Shown here piece by piece: positions 44,858 to 53,201 of a stretch of 64,000 nt of DNA. Source of the stretch: RBG-13-68-16 sp050018455 (GTDB lineage Bacteria; Acidobacteriota; Thermoanaerobaculia; Thermoanaerobaculales; Thermoanaerobaculaceae); the NCBI GenBank assembly GCA_050018455.1, contig JBEKAA010000016.1:33796-97795 (forward strand), given 5' to 3'. The position numbers and the translations under genes were made by a program. Within the stretch, counting starts at the first letter, position 1; each line of letters opens with the position of its first letter. Under the pieces are notes generated by a model. The model ran no database searches. It was not told the origin of the DNA and saw only the letters and a program-made list of their open reading frames with translations.

Positions 44858-46138
44858 CTACATCGAGGCGTCCTGGACGATGAGCCAGCGGCCGCCGCGC
44901 CGCTGGAAGACGAGGAGCGTCAACCCGGTCCGCTCCGAACCGTCCGCCGCCCGCAGCGTCCAGCGGGCGACCAGGCTTTCGCCGTGGATCCGCGAGGGGA
45001 CCTCGTCGCCCAGAAGCGTCACCTCGTTCCCCCAGGTCTGCCGCGTCTCGATCGGCTCGAGGGTCAGCGTGCCCATCGCATCGCGCGTCGGGTACCGGGC
45101 CGTGTAGCGGTCGAGTACCGCCTGCCGGCCCCTGGCGAGCCCGGACGGCGTGAGGAACACCGCGTCCTCGTCGTAGACCGCGCAGAACGCGCTGAGATCA
45201 CCCCGGTTCCACGCGGCTGCCTGCGCCTGGAGGAGGTCCGCCACCTGCTCTCGCGCCTCGTTCGATTGCCGCTCGTGAGCGACGTGATACCAGAGCGAGC
45301 CTCCCGGCTCGTTGTCGTAACGATGTGGAGCCGCGATCGCCGGATCGGCCAGGACGCGGTCCGCCGGCGCGAACCGGAACCCGCGCGACTCGATCCACGT
45401 GAAGAGCGCGTCCCACTGCGCCGACCCCACCTCGTTCGCGTGCAACAGAAGGATCTGCGGGACCGGCCGGCCGAACAGCTCGTCGCCTGTTTCGGTCTGG
45501 GCCAGCACCTCGAGGCGAAGCGCAGCCTGGTACTCCTCGGCTACGCGCGCCATTCCGACGGGGTCTTTCGCGCGCCGCGCCTGCACCCAACGCTCCTCGT
45601 ACGACCAGTCCTGGTCGTCGACCGTCACGGGCACGGACGTCTGCCCCGAATGCGCGAGGTATTGGCGCATCGCGTCGAGCTTCGCCACGGTGTTGCCTTC
45701 CCTCAGGAAAGGGAACCGGAAGAACCGCACCGTGCGGCCGTGCTTCTCCAGCAGGCCGGCAAGCCCCCAGCGGCCGGCCTCCACATCCGCGATATACGCC
45801 TCCACACTCGTTCCGGTGTAGTCGGGGTGGCTTTTCGAGTGGTTGCCGAGCTCGTGGCCGGCCGCGAGCCACTGTTCGAGCAGAGCGACGTCGGCCGGAC
45901 CGGCGATGTTGCCCCAGATCACGAACGCCACGGCCGGCACGCGGTGCTTGGCGAGGACGGCGAGCAGGTCCTTCGTGATCCTCTCCCGCTCTGCCGGATC
46001 GCTGTGCAGGCGGCCCGTCGCGACCGGCAGGTCGTCCACGGTCACGAGAAGCGGCCTCGACGGTGCGGGAGCTTGTGCGGCCGCCGATACTGCCGCAGTC
46101 ACGACCGCGACCGTCAACACCCCGCGAAGACAAGTCAT
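44858..46138 (-). CDS. Exported polysaccharide-deacetylase-like protein fused to SnoaL/DUF4440-like domain
   Basis: A 426-residue protein. ATG 46138 follows GGGAGGT and a signal peptide (LTVAVVTAAVSAAAQAPA). The NodB-type deacetylase domain occupies residues about 30-280: LLVTVDDLPV (catalytic/metal Asp pair), GHELGNHSKSHPDYTGTS (His-x4-His metal ligands), then LLLHANEVGS. After a linker, residues about 300-426 form a small alpha+beta barrel typical of SnoaL/DUF4440 proteins (EQVADLLQAQAAAWNRGDLS, VARWTLRAADG). Such fusions are not the usual layout. It probably deacetylates a glycan in the periplasm; the second domain might bind ligand. Confidence 0.85.
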   Translation of the reverse strand: MTCLRGVLTVAVVTAAVSAAAQAPAPSRPLLVTVDDLPVATGRLHSDPAERERITKDLLAVLAKHRVPAVAFVIWGNIAGPADVALLEQWLAAGHELGNHSKSHPDYTGTSVEAYIADVEAGRWGLAGLLEKHGRTVRFFRFPFLREGNTVAKLDAMRQYLAHSGQTSVPVTVDDQDWSYEERWVQARRAKDPVGMARVAEEYQAALRLEVLAQTETGDELFGRPVPQILLLHANEVGSAQWDALFTWIESRGFRFAPADRVLADPAIAAPHRYDNEPGGSLWYHVAHERQSNEAREQVADLLQAQAAAWNRGDLSAFCAVYDEDAVFLTPSGLARGRQAVLDRYTARYPTRDAMGTLTLEPIETRQTWGNEVTLLGDEVPSRIHGESLVARWTLRAADGSERTGLTLLVFQRRGGRWLIVQDASM

Positions 46139-46475
46139 CACGACCTCCCAGTGCCGGATCCGGCGCCGAGCGCCGGACGAAGGTAGCACGGGGGCGGCGG
46201 GCTTTAGCCCCAACGCGACGCGAACCAGGTGCAAGTCGACAGTCGGAACACCTCGCTTGCAAGGCACGCCGAACTGTGAGACACTCTCTCCGCTGCAGCT
46301 TCGACACTCTCTGTTGTAATCTGCCGAGGCGGCTCGAACATGGTGTATGGCCCTTCCGGGCCCGGACGGCAGCCTCGCCGGCAAGTCTCCCGTTCCCCAA
46401 CCAGCCGGAAACGAACCCGACGGTGCGTCGCGCATTTTTTTTGTGCGCTCGCCCGCAGAAGGAACAAGTGTGCAG
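46139..46475. other. Divergent intergenic region with 10-bp direct repeat and T8 hairpin
   Basis: 337 bases between the deacetylase (minus) and the helicase (plus). GACACTCTCT occurs at 46280-46289 and again at 46303-46312, 23 bases apart, which would place two binding sites on the same face of DNA. Near 46429-46447 a short stem GCGCA/TGCGC encloses a T8 loop just upstream of the helicase start. No consensus promoter or coding sequence was recognised. Confidence 0.45.
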
Positions 46476-47831
46476 ATGAGCTTCAAGGATTTCAGTCTCG
46501 ACCCCGCGCTGCTGCGCGGGATCTCCGATCTCGGCTTCACGGATCCGACCCCGATCCAGGTGGCCGCCCTGCCCGAGGCCTTGGCAGGCCGCGACGTCCT
46601 GGCCGCCGCCATGACCGGCAGCGGCAAGACCGCCGCGTTCGTGCTGCCGATCCTGCAGCGCCTCAAGGGCCACGGAGGCGGCGTCACCCGCGCCCTCGTG
46701 ATCACCCCGACCCGCGAACTCGCGGTCCAGGTGAGGGAACACCTCGTGCTGCTCGGGCGCCACACCAACGTGCGATCGGCGGCCGTCTTCGGCGGCGTCA
46801 AGCAGGGCCCCCAGGAGCGCGCCCTTCGAGCCGGCGTCGACGTCGTCGTCGCCACCCCCGGCCGTCTCCTGGACCACATCGGCCAGGGATCGGCCCGCCT
46901 CGACCGCATCGAGATTCTCGTCCTCGACGAGGCCGACCGGATGCTCGACATGGGCTTCCTGCCCGACCTCCGGAGGATCCTCGCCAAGCTTCCGGCGCAA
47001 CGTCAGACGATGATGTTCTCCGCAACGCTCCCGCAGCCGATCGTGCAGCTCTCGCGCGCCATGCTGAAAAACCCCGTCCGCATCAACGTCGAGCGCCAGG
47101 CCACGCCGGCGACGGGCGTCACGCACGCCGTGCTGCCCGTGCCCGAGAGACTCAAGGCCTCGCTGCTGGTCGAGCTGTTCCGCCGGGACGAGGTCCGGAC
47201 CGCGCTCGTGTTCACCCGCACCAAGCACCGGGCGAACCGCCTCGCGCTCCATCTGGGAAAGGCCGGCATCTCCTGCGACCGGATTCACGGCAACCGCAGC
47301 CAGCCGCAGCGCGAGGCCGCGCTGTCGGCGTTCAAGCGGGGACACCTGCGCGTCCTGGTCGCCACCGACCTCGCCTCGAGAGGGATCGACCTGGTCGATC
47401 TGCCGCACGTGATCAACTTCGACGTGCCGGCGCAGGTCGACGACTACATCCATCGCGTCGGCCGCACCGCCCGAGCCGAGGCCACCGGAAACGCCGTGAC
47501 CCTGGCAGCCCCGGGTGACGAGCAGGCGATCGCCGCCATCGAGCACGTCGTCGGGCGTCGCATTCCCCGCCGCACGCTGGAAGGCTTCAACTACGCCGAT
47601 ATGCCGGCCGGGAACCTCGAGGTTCCGATCGCCGAGAGAATCGCCGCGATCCGAGCCCAGAAAGCCGGGGAGCGCACTCGGGCCCGGGCCAACGCCGAAC
47701 GGCGTTCCCGCACGGGCACACCCTCCCGCAGCGGAGGGGGCGGCGCCGGCAGTCGACCCGCCACCGCCGCGGGACATGGCAACGGCGCTCATCGTCGTTC
47801 CAGCAACCAGCGCCGGGGAAGCGGCCGGTAG
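46476..47831 (+). CDS. DEAD-box ATP-dependent RNA helicase (RhlE-like)
   Basis: A 451-residue helicase for unwinding structured RNA in ribosome biogenesis or mRNA decay. Motifs in order: Q motif (FTDPTPIQ), I AAAMTGSGKT, Ia TPTRELAVQ, Ib ATPGRLLD, II VLDEADRML, III MFSATLP, IV ALVFTRTK, V LVATDLASRGID, VI YIHRVGRTARAE. A basic Arg/Ser/Gly-rich tail (ERRSRTGTPSRSG) probably binds RNA. ATG 46476 is the canonical start; GTG 46470 is also possible after AAGGAA. RRM genes on both sides make this an RNA-metabolism block. Confidence 0.95.
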   Translation: MSFKDFSLDPALLRGISDLGFTDPTPIQVAALPEALAGRDVLAAAMTGSGKTAAFVLPILQRLKGHGGGVTRALVITPTRELAVQVREHLVLLGRHTNVRSAAVFGGVKQGPQERALRAGVDVVVATPGRLLDHIGQGSARLDRIEILVLDEADRMLDMGFLPDLRRILAKLPAQRQTMMFSATLPQPIVQLSRAMLKNPVRINVERQATPATGVTHAVLPVPERLKASLLVELFRRDEVRTALVFTRTKHRANRLALHLGKAGISCDRIHGNRSQPQREAALSAFKRGHLRVLVATDLASRGIDLVDLPHVINFDVPAQVDDYIHRVGRTARAEATGNAVTLAAPGDEQAIAAIEHVVGRRIPRRTLEGFNYADMPAGNLEVPIAERIAAIRAQKAGERTRARANAERRSRTGTPSRSGGGGAGSRPATAAGHGNGAHRRSSNQRRGSGR

Positions 47832-47946
47832 ATTCGCGTGTCGGAGGATCGGCCAGAAGCGCAGCACGTTCATCGATTTTCGGAATCGCGGCGCGCAGGC
47901 ACCCTGTATTCTCGTGGGACCACCGCCGGAGCAAAGGAGATCTGAC

Positions 47947-48270
47947 ATGAAGCTCTACATTGGGAACATCCCGTTCGACGCGAGGGAGGACGAGCTCCGC
48001 GAGCTCTTCACCCCCTTCGGCACCGTCGGCAGCGCAACCGTGATCGTCGATCCGAGGAACGACCGCTCCCGCGGATTCGGATTCGTCGAGTTCCTCGACC
48101 CGCTGCACGGCAAGGCCGCCATCGCAGGAATGCACGGTCAGGAGGTCGGCGGCCGCAAGCTCGTCGTCAACGAGGCGAAATCGCGGGACGGCGGATCCTC
48201 AGGGTATCGCGGAAACCGCGGCTCCTCCGGCGGTGATCGCGAGCGCGACGGCGGCCGCCCGAGGTACTGA
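47947..48270 (+). CDS. RRM RNA-binding protein, second copy
   Basis: A 107-residue RRM protein with RNP2 LYIGNI and RNP1 RGFGFVEF, and a shorter Gly/Arg/Asp tail (GNRGSSGGDRERDGG). It starts at ATG 47947 after AAAGGAG. Its relation to the copy at 44334 is paralogous; the two RRMs differ at many positions, so this is not a recent duplication. It lies 116 bases downstream of the helicase gene and may be co-transcribed with it. Confidence 0.95.
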   Translation: MKLYIGNIPFDAREDELRELFTPFGTVGSATVIVDPRNDRSRGFGFVEFLDPLHGKAAIAGMHGQEVGGRKLVVNEAKSRDGGSSGYRGNRGSSGGDRERDGGRPRY

Positions 48271-48306
48271 ACCTCGCCATCGAGCTCTGACGCCGGTCAG
48301 ACGCCG

Positions 48307-49431
48307 TCACCAACCGCGGACGGGCCGCCACTCGCCGACCACGTCGGCGCCGCGCACCACCGCGTAGCGGTCGAACAGCGCCGCCGCGAGGCAGGAGTGG
48401 TTCGGCACCACGCGCAGGAGCGAGCCGATCGGGAACTCTCCCGGCGCGAACTCCCGAGCGGAGCGCACGACGCCGTGTTCCTGCGACAGCGACACGACGC
48501 GCAGATGCCCGATCGGCGCGCCGCTCGCCTCGAGCACGATCCCGAAGCCGCACTCCGGATCCACGTGCTCCGGCCCCGGGTCCTTGGAGAGCGCAAGGGC
48601 GCCGCCGTCCACCAGCAGCTCGCGCCGACGCGGGTATCGGCCGATGACGCGCACGAGCACGGTGAAGGCGACGTCCTCCAGGGCGCAACTGCCGATCGCG
48701 ACCTGGGCCGCGTCGAAGAAAACGTAGTTGCCGGGCCGCACCTCGGTGACGCCCGCGAGGTCCTCGGCGACGGCCAGGGTCGGCGTCGAGCCGATGCTGA
48801 CCTCCCCGACCGGCACGCCGTCGTCCCGCAGCCTCGCGGCAAACGCCGCCATGACGTCGCGCTCGCGAGCGGCGACGGCGCGGACCTCGTCCTTACCCCT
48901 GCAGCGGTATGACTGGCCCGCGTGCGTCAGGATCCCCCTGAAGTCGACGTGCGGCGACTTCGCAAGCCTCCCGGCCAGCGCCACGCCATCGTCCCGTTCA
49001 GGGTCCACGCCGGCCCGGCCGCCCCCGCAGTCAACTTTGAGGAACACCGAGAGCCGGATGCCGTGCTCGGAGGCGCAGGTCTCCACCGCGTCGACGACCG
49101 CCGGGTCGTCCAGCAGCACGCTGAGGCGGTTGAGTCGCAGGGAGAGCTGCGCCGCGGTCGCGAGTTTCGCCGACACGATCGGCACCGCGTAGGTGATGTC
49201 GCGGAAGCCCCCGGCAGCGAAGAACGCCGCCTCGGCGAGCGTCGAGACCGTGATCCCACCGAACTGCCCGCGCACCTGAAGGCGCGCCACCTCGATCGTC
49301 TTGTGCGTCTTGACGTGGGGCCGGAGCCGCACGCCCAGGCGTGATGCCTTCTCGCTCATGCGGGAAGCGTTGCGCTCCACCACGTCGACGTCCACGAGCG
49401 CAGCCGGAGTGCCGAGATCCTCCACACGCAT
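48307..49431 (-). CDS. DSD1/D-threonine aldolase-like PLP enzyme
   Basis: A 374-residue fold-type III PLP protein. The N-terminal alanine-racemase-like barrel has the PLP lysine in LRPHVKTHKT (about residue 41), and the C-terminal domain keeps the metal pair His-x-Cys in PNHSCLAA. These are the marks of eukaryotic-type D-serine dehydratase and D-threonine aldolase, which cleave or dehydrate D-hydroxy amino acids. The exact reaction is uncertain. ATG 49431 was chosen; the longer frame upstream has no ribosome-binding site. The gene is convergent with the second RRM gene. Confidence 0.88.
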   Translation of the reverse strand: MRVEDLGTPAALVDVDVVERNASRMSEKASRLGVRLRPHVKTHKTIEVARLQVRGQFGGITVSTLAEAAFFAAGGFRDITYAVPIVSAKLATAAQLSLRLNRLSVLLDDPAVVDAVETCASEHGIRLSVFLKVDCGGGRAGVDPERDDGVALAGRLAKSPHVDFRGILTHAGQSYRCRGKDEVRAVAARERDVMAAFAARLRDDGVPVGEVSIGSTPTLAVAEDLAGVTEVRPGNYVFFDAAQVAIGSCALEDVAFTVLVRVIGRYPRRRELLVDGGALALSKDPGPEHVDPECGFGIVLEASGAPIGHLRVVSLSQEHGVVRSAREFAPGEFPIGSLLRVVPNHSCLAAALFDRYAVVRGADVVGEWRPVRGW

Positions 49432-49602
49432 GAGCGCAAGCGTAGCAGGCGGGCGGTGTCCTCGGACGCGGACACCGAGGGCCGCGCCGTGCCCCGGCAA
49501 GGCCGGGTCACTTCTGGAAGAGCCGAAATTGATCGCACGACCGTGCACTTGCCGAAAGCGCGATCTCAACTCAGGTGAGGTGAAGATTCCGACCGCGTCT
49601 CG

Positions 49603-49618
49603 TTGGCACGGTCTATGC
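49603..49618 (+). promoter_or_regulatory. Sigma-54-like promoter upstream of exported protein gene
   Basis: TTGGCACG-N5-ATGC, with GG (49605-49606) and GC (49617-49618) exactly ten bases apart; only the first T of the -12 element (TTGC) is replaced by A. The predicted start is near 49630. It faces the gene at 49700 and leaves a 70-base leader holding the hairpin at 49655. Confidence 0.6.
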
Positions 49619-49654
49619 GTGCAGTCAAGACGACGCGGTGCCGTTGCGCTGCGG

Positions 49655-49683
49655 CGAGCGGGTCAAAGATCCTCACCCGCTCG
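49655..49683 (+). promoter_or_regulatory. Leader hairpin abutting a Shine-Dalgarno site
   Basis: Perfect 9-bp inverted repeat CGAGCGGGT (49655-49663) and ACCCGCTCG (49675-49683) with an 11-base loop. The 3' arm ends where the ribosome-binding site GGAAGGGAGGG begins, so folding could influence translation or mark a protein-binding site. Confidence 0.4.
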
Positions 49684-49699
49684 GAAGGGAGGGACGGAC

Positions 49700-50293
49700 A
49701 TGAAGACCTCTGGGCTTCGTAATTCATGGTTGCTGGGCGCGATCGCCCTCAGCCTGCTTTCCGACGCTGCGGTCTGGGCGCACTCCACGCCGCTCCCGCC
49801 CGAGACGATCAAACAGGTAGGCGCCACGGCGATCGTCTACAAGGGGCCCCAGGTGGACGTCGTGGTGTCGTACCGCTTTGCAGCCCAGAACCCGACCGGT
49901 ACCTGGCTGATGCTGGACACCTTGATGACCGCCGCCACCGAGGCTGTCGAGCTGCCGCGGACCTCGATCTGGGTGCGTACGCCGACCGGCAAGGTCGTGC
50001 CACTTGCGACGCAGCGGGCCTTCGGCGAGGCCTACTCCGAGCTTGCGGCGTCCATCGCGCGAGCCAACGTGTTCCGGGAGCCGCTGGGCTATCTGCCCCC
50101 GCTCCGGGTCAGGCCGCTGGAGTACTTCTCCGAGCCCGGCCGCCACCTGTCGTTCGAGTCGGTCTGGCTGGATGAGTGGCACAACACCTATGGCCGCCTC
50201 TACTTCCAGCTTCCGGAGAACATTCAGAGGGGCAAGTACGAGCTCCTGATCAACCTGTCTCAGAGTCAGGTGAGGATCCCGTTCGCGATCTGA
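49700..50293 (+). CDS. Exported protein of unknown function
   Basis: A 197-residue protein I do not recognise. ATG 49700 follows GGAAGGGAGGG. The signal peptide (NSWLLGAIALSLLSDAAVWA) is cleaved after AHS or nearby. The mature part alternates beta strands (TAIVYKGPQVDVVVSYRF, TSIWVRTPTGKVVPLATQ) and ends with YFQLPENIQRGKYELLINLS and VRIPFAI. It is soluble and probably periplasmic. The only clue is its own sigma-54-like promoter, which implies conditional expression. Confidence 0.65.
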   Translation: MKTSGLRNSWLLGAIALSLLSDAAVWAHSTPLPPETIKQVGATAIVYKGPQVDVVVSYRFAAQNPTGTWLMLDTLMTAATEAVELPRTSIWVRTPTGKVVPLATQRAFGEAYSELAASIARANVFREPLGYLPPLRVRPLEYFSEPGRHLSFESVWLDEWHNTYGRLYFQLPENIQRGKYELLINLSQSQVRIPFAI

Positions 50294-50601
50294 CGGGAGG
50301 GTACCCTGCGGCGAGGCCGGAGGCGCCGGCAATGGCTCTCCGGCCTCGGTTTCTCCGTTGAGGGTTGCGCTGCCTTCCGGTCGCTTCGGCCCACCGTGGT
50401 GGCCGACGGCAGCCGGATGAATTTCGACCCTAATACGGTTGGAGCGAACGTGCGGTGCATCGCGCGGGGTCGGCGGAAGATGGGGACGCCATCACTCGAA
50501 GAGAAACGCTGGGCTGCCGGTCGTTCGCCTGCCGGGTCGCCGCGACTCAAGCTCGCTGGGGAGGACCGGCCGGGCATGCGCCCGGAGAAGAGAGGAAGAC
50601 T
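50294..50601. other. Intergenic stretch without recognised content
   Basis: 308 bases between the exported protein stop and the dioxygenase start. I see no inverted repeat of note, no promoter consensus and no credible coding sequence. Confidence 0.5.
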
Positions 50602-51408
50602 ATGACCGACGCCACCGGGACGGCGACGAACACGGTGCAACCGATGCCCGTCGTCTTCCTGGCGCACGGCTCGCCGTTCCTGCTCGACGACGAGGGGTGG
50701 GTCGGGGAACTCAACCGGTGGGCAAAGGCCCTGCCGCCGCCGAGGTCTCTCCTCATGCTCTCGGCCCATTGGGAGCGGAAGCCCGTCACGGTCGGGGCGA
50801 CCCGAACGGTACCGCTCATCCACGATTTCTGGGGTTTCCCGGAGAGGTACTACGCCGTGAAGTACCCCGCGCCGGGCGCCCCTGAACTGGCGCAGCGCGT
50901 ACGCGAGCTGCTCGGCAGGTCGCAGCCGGTGGCCGGCGAGCCCGAGAGAGGACTCGACCACGGGGCGTATGTGCCGCTGGTCGCGATGTATCCGAACGCC
51001 GACATACCGGTGCTCCAGGTCTCCCTCCCGACGATGGACGCCGCGACCCTCTTCGAGCTCGGGCGCGCGCTCTCGCCTCTGCGCGACGAAGGAGTGCTCA
51101 TCGTCGGGAGCGGCTTCCTCACACACAACCTCAGAGCGTGGGACAGGCGGCCCAACCCCATCACGCCCGCGTGGGCGGCGGAGTTCGACGCGTGGGCGGC
51201 CGACGTCATCCGGCGCCGGGACGTCGACGCCCTCCTCGATTACAGGAGGCGCGCCCCGGGGGTGCAGCAGGCGCTCCCGACACACGAGCACTTCGTCCCG
51301 GTGGTGGTCGCAATGGGCGCGGCGGCAGGCGGTTCCGGCCCGGTCACGTTTCCCATCAAGGGGTTCTACGGCGGTTCGATGACTCGCCGCTCGGTCCAGT
51401 TCGGTTAG
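50602..51408 (+). CDS. DODA-type (LigB-like) extradiol dioxygenase
   Basis: A 268-residue enzyme of the YgiD/4,5-DOPA dioxygenase family. It starts at ATG 50602 after GAGAGGAA. Metal ligands appear as expected: His in VFLAHGSPFLL, His in LMLSAHWERK, and His in ALPTHEHFVPVVVA; LDHGAYVPLVAMYP is the conserved active-site block. It should open an aromatic diol ring with metal and O2, or act on a related substrate. It stands alone; no catechol pathway is nearby. Confidence 0.9.
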   Translation: MTDATGTATNTVQPMPVVFLAHGSPFLLDDEGWVGELNRWAKALPPPRSLLMLSAHWERKPVTVGATRTVPLIHDFWGFPERYYAVKYPAPGAPELAQRVRELLGRSQPVAGEPERGLDHGAYVPLVAMYPNADIPVLQVSLPTMDAATLFELGRALSPLRDEGVLIVGSGFLTHNLRAWDRRPNPITPAWAAEFDAWAADVIRRRDVDALLDYRRRAPGVQQALPTHEHFVPVVVAMGAAAGGSGPVTFPIKGFYGGSMTRRSVQFG

Positions 51409-51418
51409 CAACGCAGGT

Positions 51419-51904
51419 TCAGCGCCTGCTTCCCATCGCCTTCACGAATTCCTCGCTCGCACGCTGCATCTCGGCCTCGGTCATGTCCTTCACGTGGGTG
51501 GCGAACGTCCACATGTAGCCGAACGGGTCCACCACGGTTCCGGTGCGGTCGCCCCAGAACATGTCGGCCGGCGGCATCTTCACGGTGGCGCCCGCTTCCA
51601 TCGCCTGCTTGAACGCCGCATCGCAGTCGGGGCCATAAAGCCAGAAACCGACCGGCGCCGGGTTGGCGGGCGATGGCGGCTGTCCCGTCATCCCCGGCAT
51701 CTCGTCGTTCATGAAGACCACGGAGTTCCCGATGCGCATCGCCGCGTGCCAGACCGATCGTCCGTCGGGCGCCGGTGCGAGCATCAACAACTCCGCGCCG
51801 AGCGCGCGCTTGTAGAACTCGATCGCCTTCCCACAGCCACGGATCGTCAGCGCCGGCGTCACCGCGTGCAGGTCCTTCGGAACCGGATTCACCTTCGCGA
51901 CCAT
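51419..51904 (-). CDS. VOC-family (PhnB/glyoxalase-like) protein
   Basis: A 161-residue protein with two beta-alpha-beta modules of the vicinal-oxygen-chelate fold: LTIRGCGKAIEFYKRALGAE, then GFWLYGPDCDAAFKQAMEAG and DPFGYMWTFATH. The PhnB/YdcH-like group is often annotated as 3-demethylubiquinone-like or glyoxalase-like. Length and composition fit. Substrate unknown. ATG 51904 is the start. Convergent with the dioxygenase, 10 bases between stops. Confidence 0.88.
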   Translation of the reverse strand: MVAKVNPVPKDLHAVTPALTIRGCGKAIEFYKRALGAELLMLAPAPDGRSVWHAAMRIGNSVVFMNDEMPGMTGQPPSPANPAPVGFWLYGPDCDAAFKQAMEAGATVKMPPADMFWGDRTGTVVDPFGYMWTFATHVKDMTEAEMQRASEEFVKAMGSRR

Positions 51905-52128
51905 GACAGCCTCCTCTCGTCGGTCGTCTGCCAGAACCGCCCTGCGCCGCGGGATCTTCCCCTGACCCTTGACGCACTGTGCCGGCTCGCGTCACGAAAT
52001 GACCCTGAGCTCGACTGCGCCCAGGCCGAGTCCTCATCGTGGCGTCCGCTTCAGTCGTTGAATCGGACCGGCCCGCGGGCCTCAGAATTGGCTCTTTCCA
52101 ACGACCGGTTCATCCGCGACACTGGGCC

Positions 52129-53127
52129 ATGCGTTCCCCGGTCTCCGATCGCTCGCACCTCACGCGCGGATACGCGATCGCGCTGGGCGCCGCGGCCGTG
52201 CTGTCGACGACCGCGATCTTCATCCGTCACCTGACTCAGACGTATGGCATCCCCGCGCTCGTGCTCGCGTTCTGGCGGGACGGACTCGTGTGCCTCACCC
52301 TGCTGCCGGTGCTTGCGCTCGCCCGCCCCGCCCTCCTGCGCGTCGAGCGGCGTCACCTCCGGTTCCTCGTCCTCTACGGCCTCGTGCTCGCGACGTTCAA
52401 CGCCACCTGGACGCTCTCGGTGGCGCTCAACGGCGCGGCCGTCTCCACGGTCCTGGTGTACTGCTCGGCCGGGTTCACCGCGCTCCTCGGCCGGTGGCTT
52501 CTCCGGGAGCGGCTGGGCTGGGGGAAGCTCCTCGCGGTCGCCCTCAGCCTCGGCGGGTGCGCGCTCGTCTCCGGGGCGCTCGACCCGGCGGCGTGGCGCG
52601 CCAACCTCCTCGGGATCCTGACGGGCGTCCTCTCCGGCCTGTGCTACGCCGGCTACAGCCTGATGGGTCGGACGGCCTCGCAGCGCGGCTTGAACCCGTG
52701 GACGACCGTCCTCGCCACGTTCGGATTCGCGTCCATGTACCTGCTCGCCGTCAACCTGGCGTCGAGAGGGATCGTCCCCGGAGCGGCGGCGCGCCCGGCA
52801 GAACTGCTCTGGCTCGGCAGGGCCTGGGTCGGGTGGCTGGTCCTGTTCCTGCTCGCGGCGGGCCCGACGGTTGCGGGGTTCGGGCTGTACAACGTCAGCC
52901 TGACCTACCTCCCTTCGAGCGTCGCGAACCTGGTCGTCTCCATCGAGCCCGCCCTCACGGCCGCCACCGCCTACGTTCTGTTCGGGGAGCGCCTGGACGC
53001 GACGCAACTCGCGGGCAGCGCGATGATCCTCGCCGGCGTGGCCTTCCTTCGCGTCTATGAGGGCTGGATCGAGGGCCCCGGCCGGCCGTCGCCGCGCCCG
53101 GACGTGGGGTTTCGCGCCTCGGAGTGA
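52129..53127 (+). CDS. EamA-family (DMT) transporter
   Basis: A 332-residue inner-membrane carrier with ten helices in two EamA repeats (about residues 17-150 and 165-305). Repeat features include LSTTAIFIRHLT, STVLVYCSAGFTALLGR in the first half and LPSSVANLVVSIEPALTAAT in the second. It probably exports metabolites or amino acids; substrate unknown. ATG 52129 starts the hydrophobic sequence; the longer frame from 52039 has a basic, unlikely N-terminus. Confidence 0.9.
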   Translation: MRSPVSDRSHLTRGYAIALGAAAVLSTTAIFIRHLTQTYGIPALVLAFWRDGLVCLTLLPVLALARPALLRVERRHLRFLVLYGLVLATFNATWTLSVALNGAAVSTVLVYCSAGFTALLGRWLLRERLGWGKLLAVALSLGGCALVSGALDPAAWRANLLGILTGVLSGLCYAGYSLMGRTASQRGLNPWTTVLATFGFASMYLLAVNLASRGIVPGAAARPAELLWLGRAWVGWLVLFLLAAGPTVAGFGLYNVSLTYLPSSVANLVVSIEPALTAATAYVLFGERLDATQLAGSAMILAGVAFLRVYEGWIEGPGRPSPRPDVGFRASE

Positions 53128-53201
53128 AGGTTTCCGCGGGGTCTGCCGCCGCTCGAGCGCCGCGCCCCGGGGTCGTGTGCCGGGCCTTTTCGATCCTGCC
53201 G

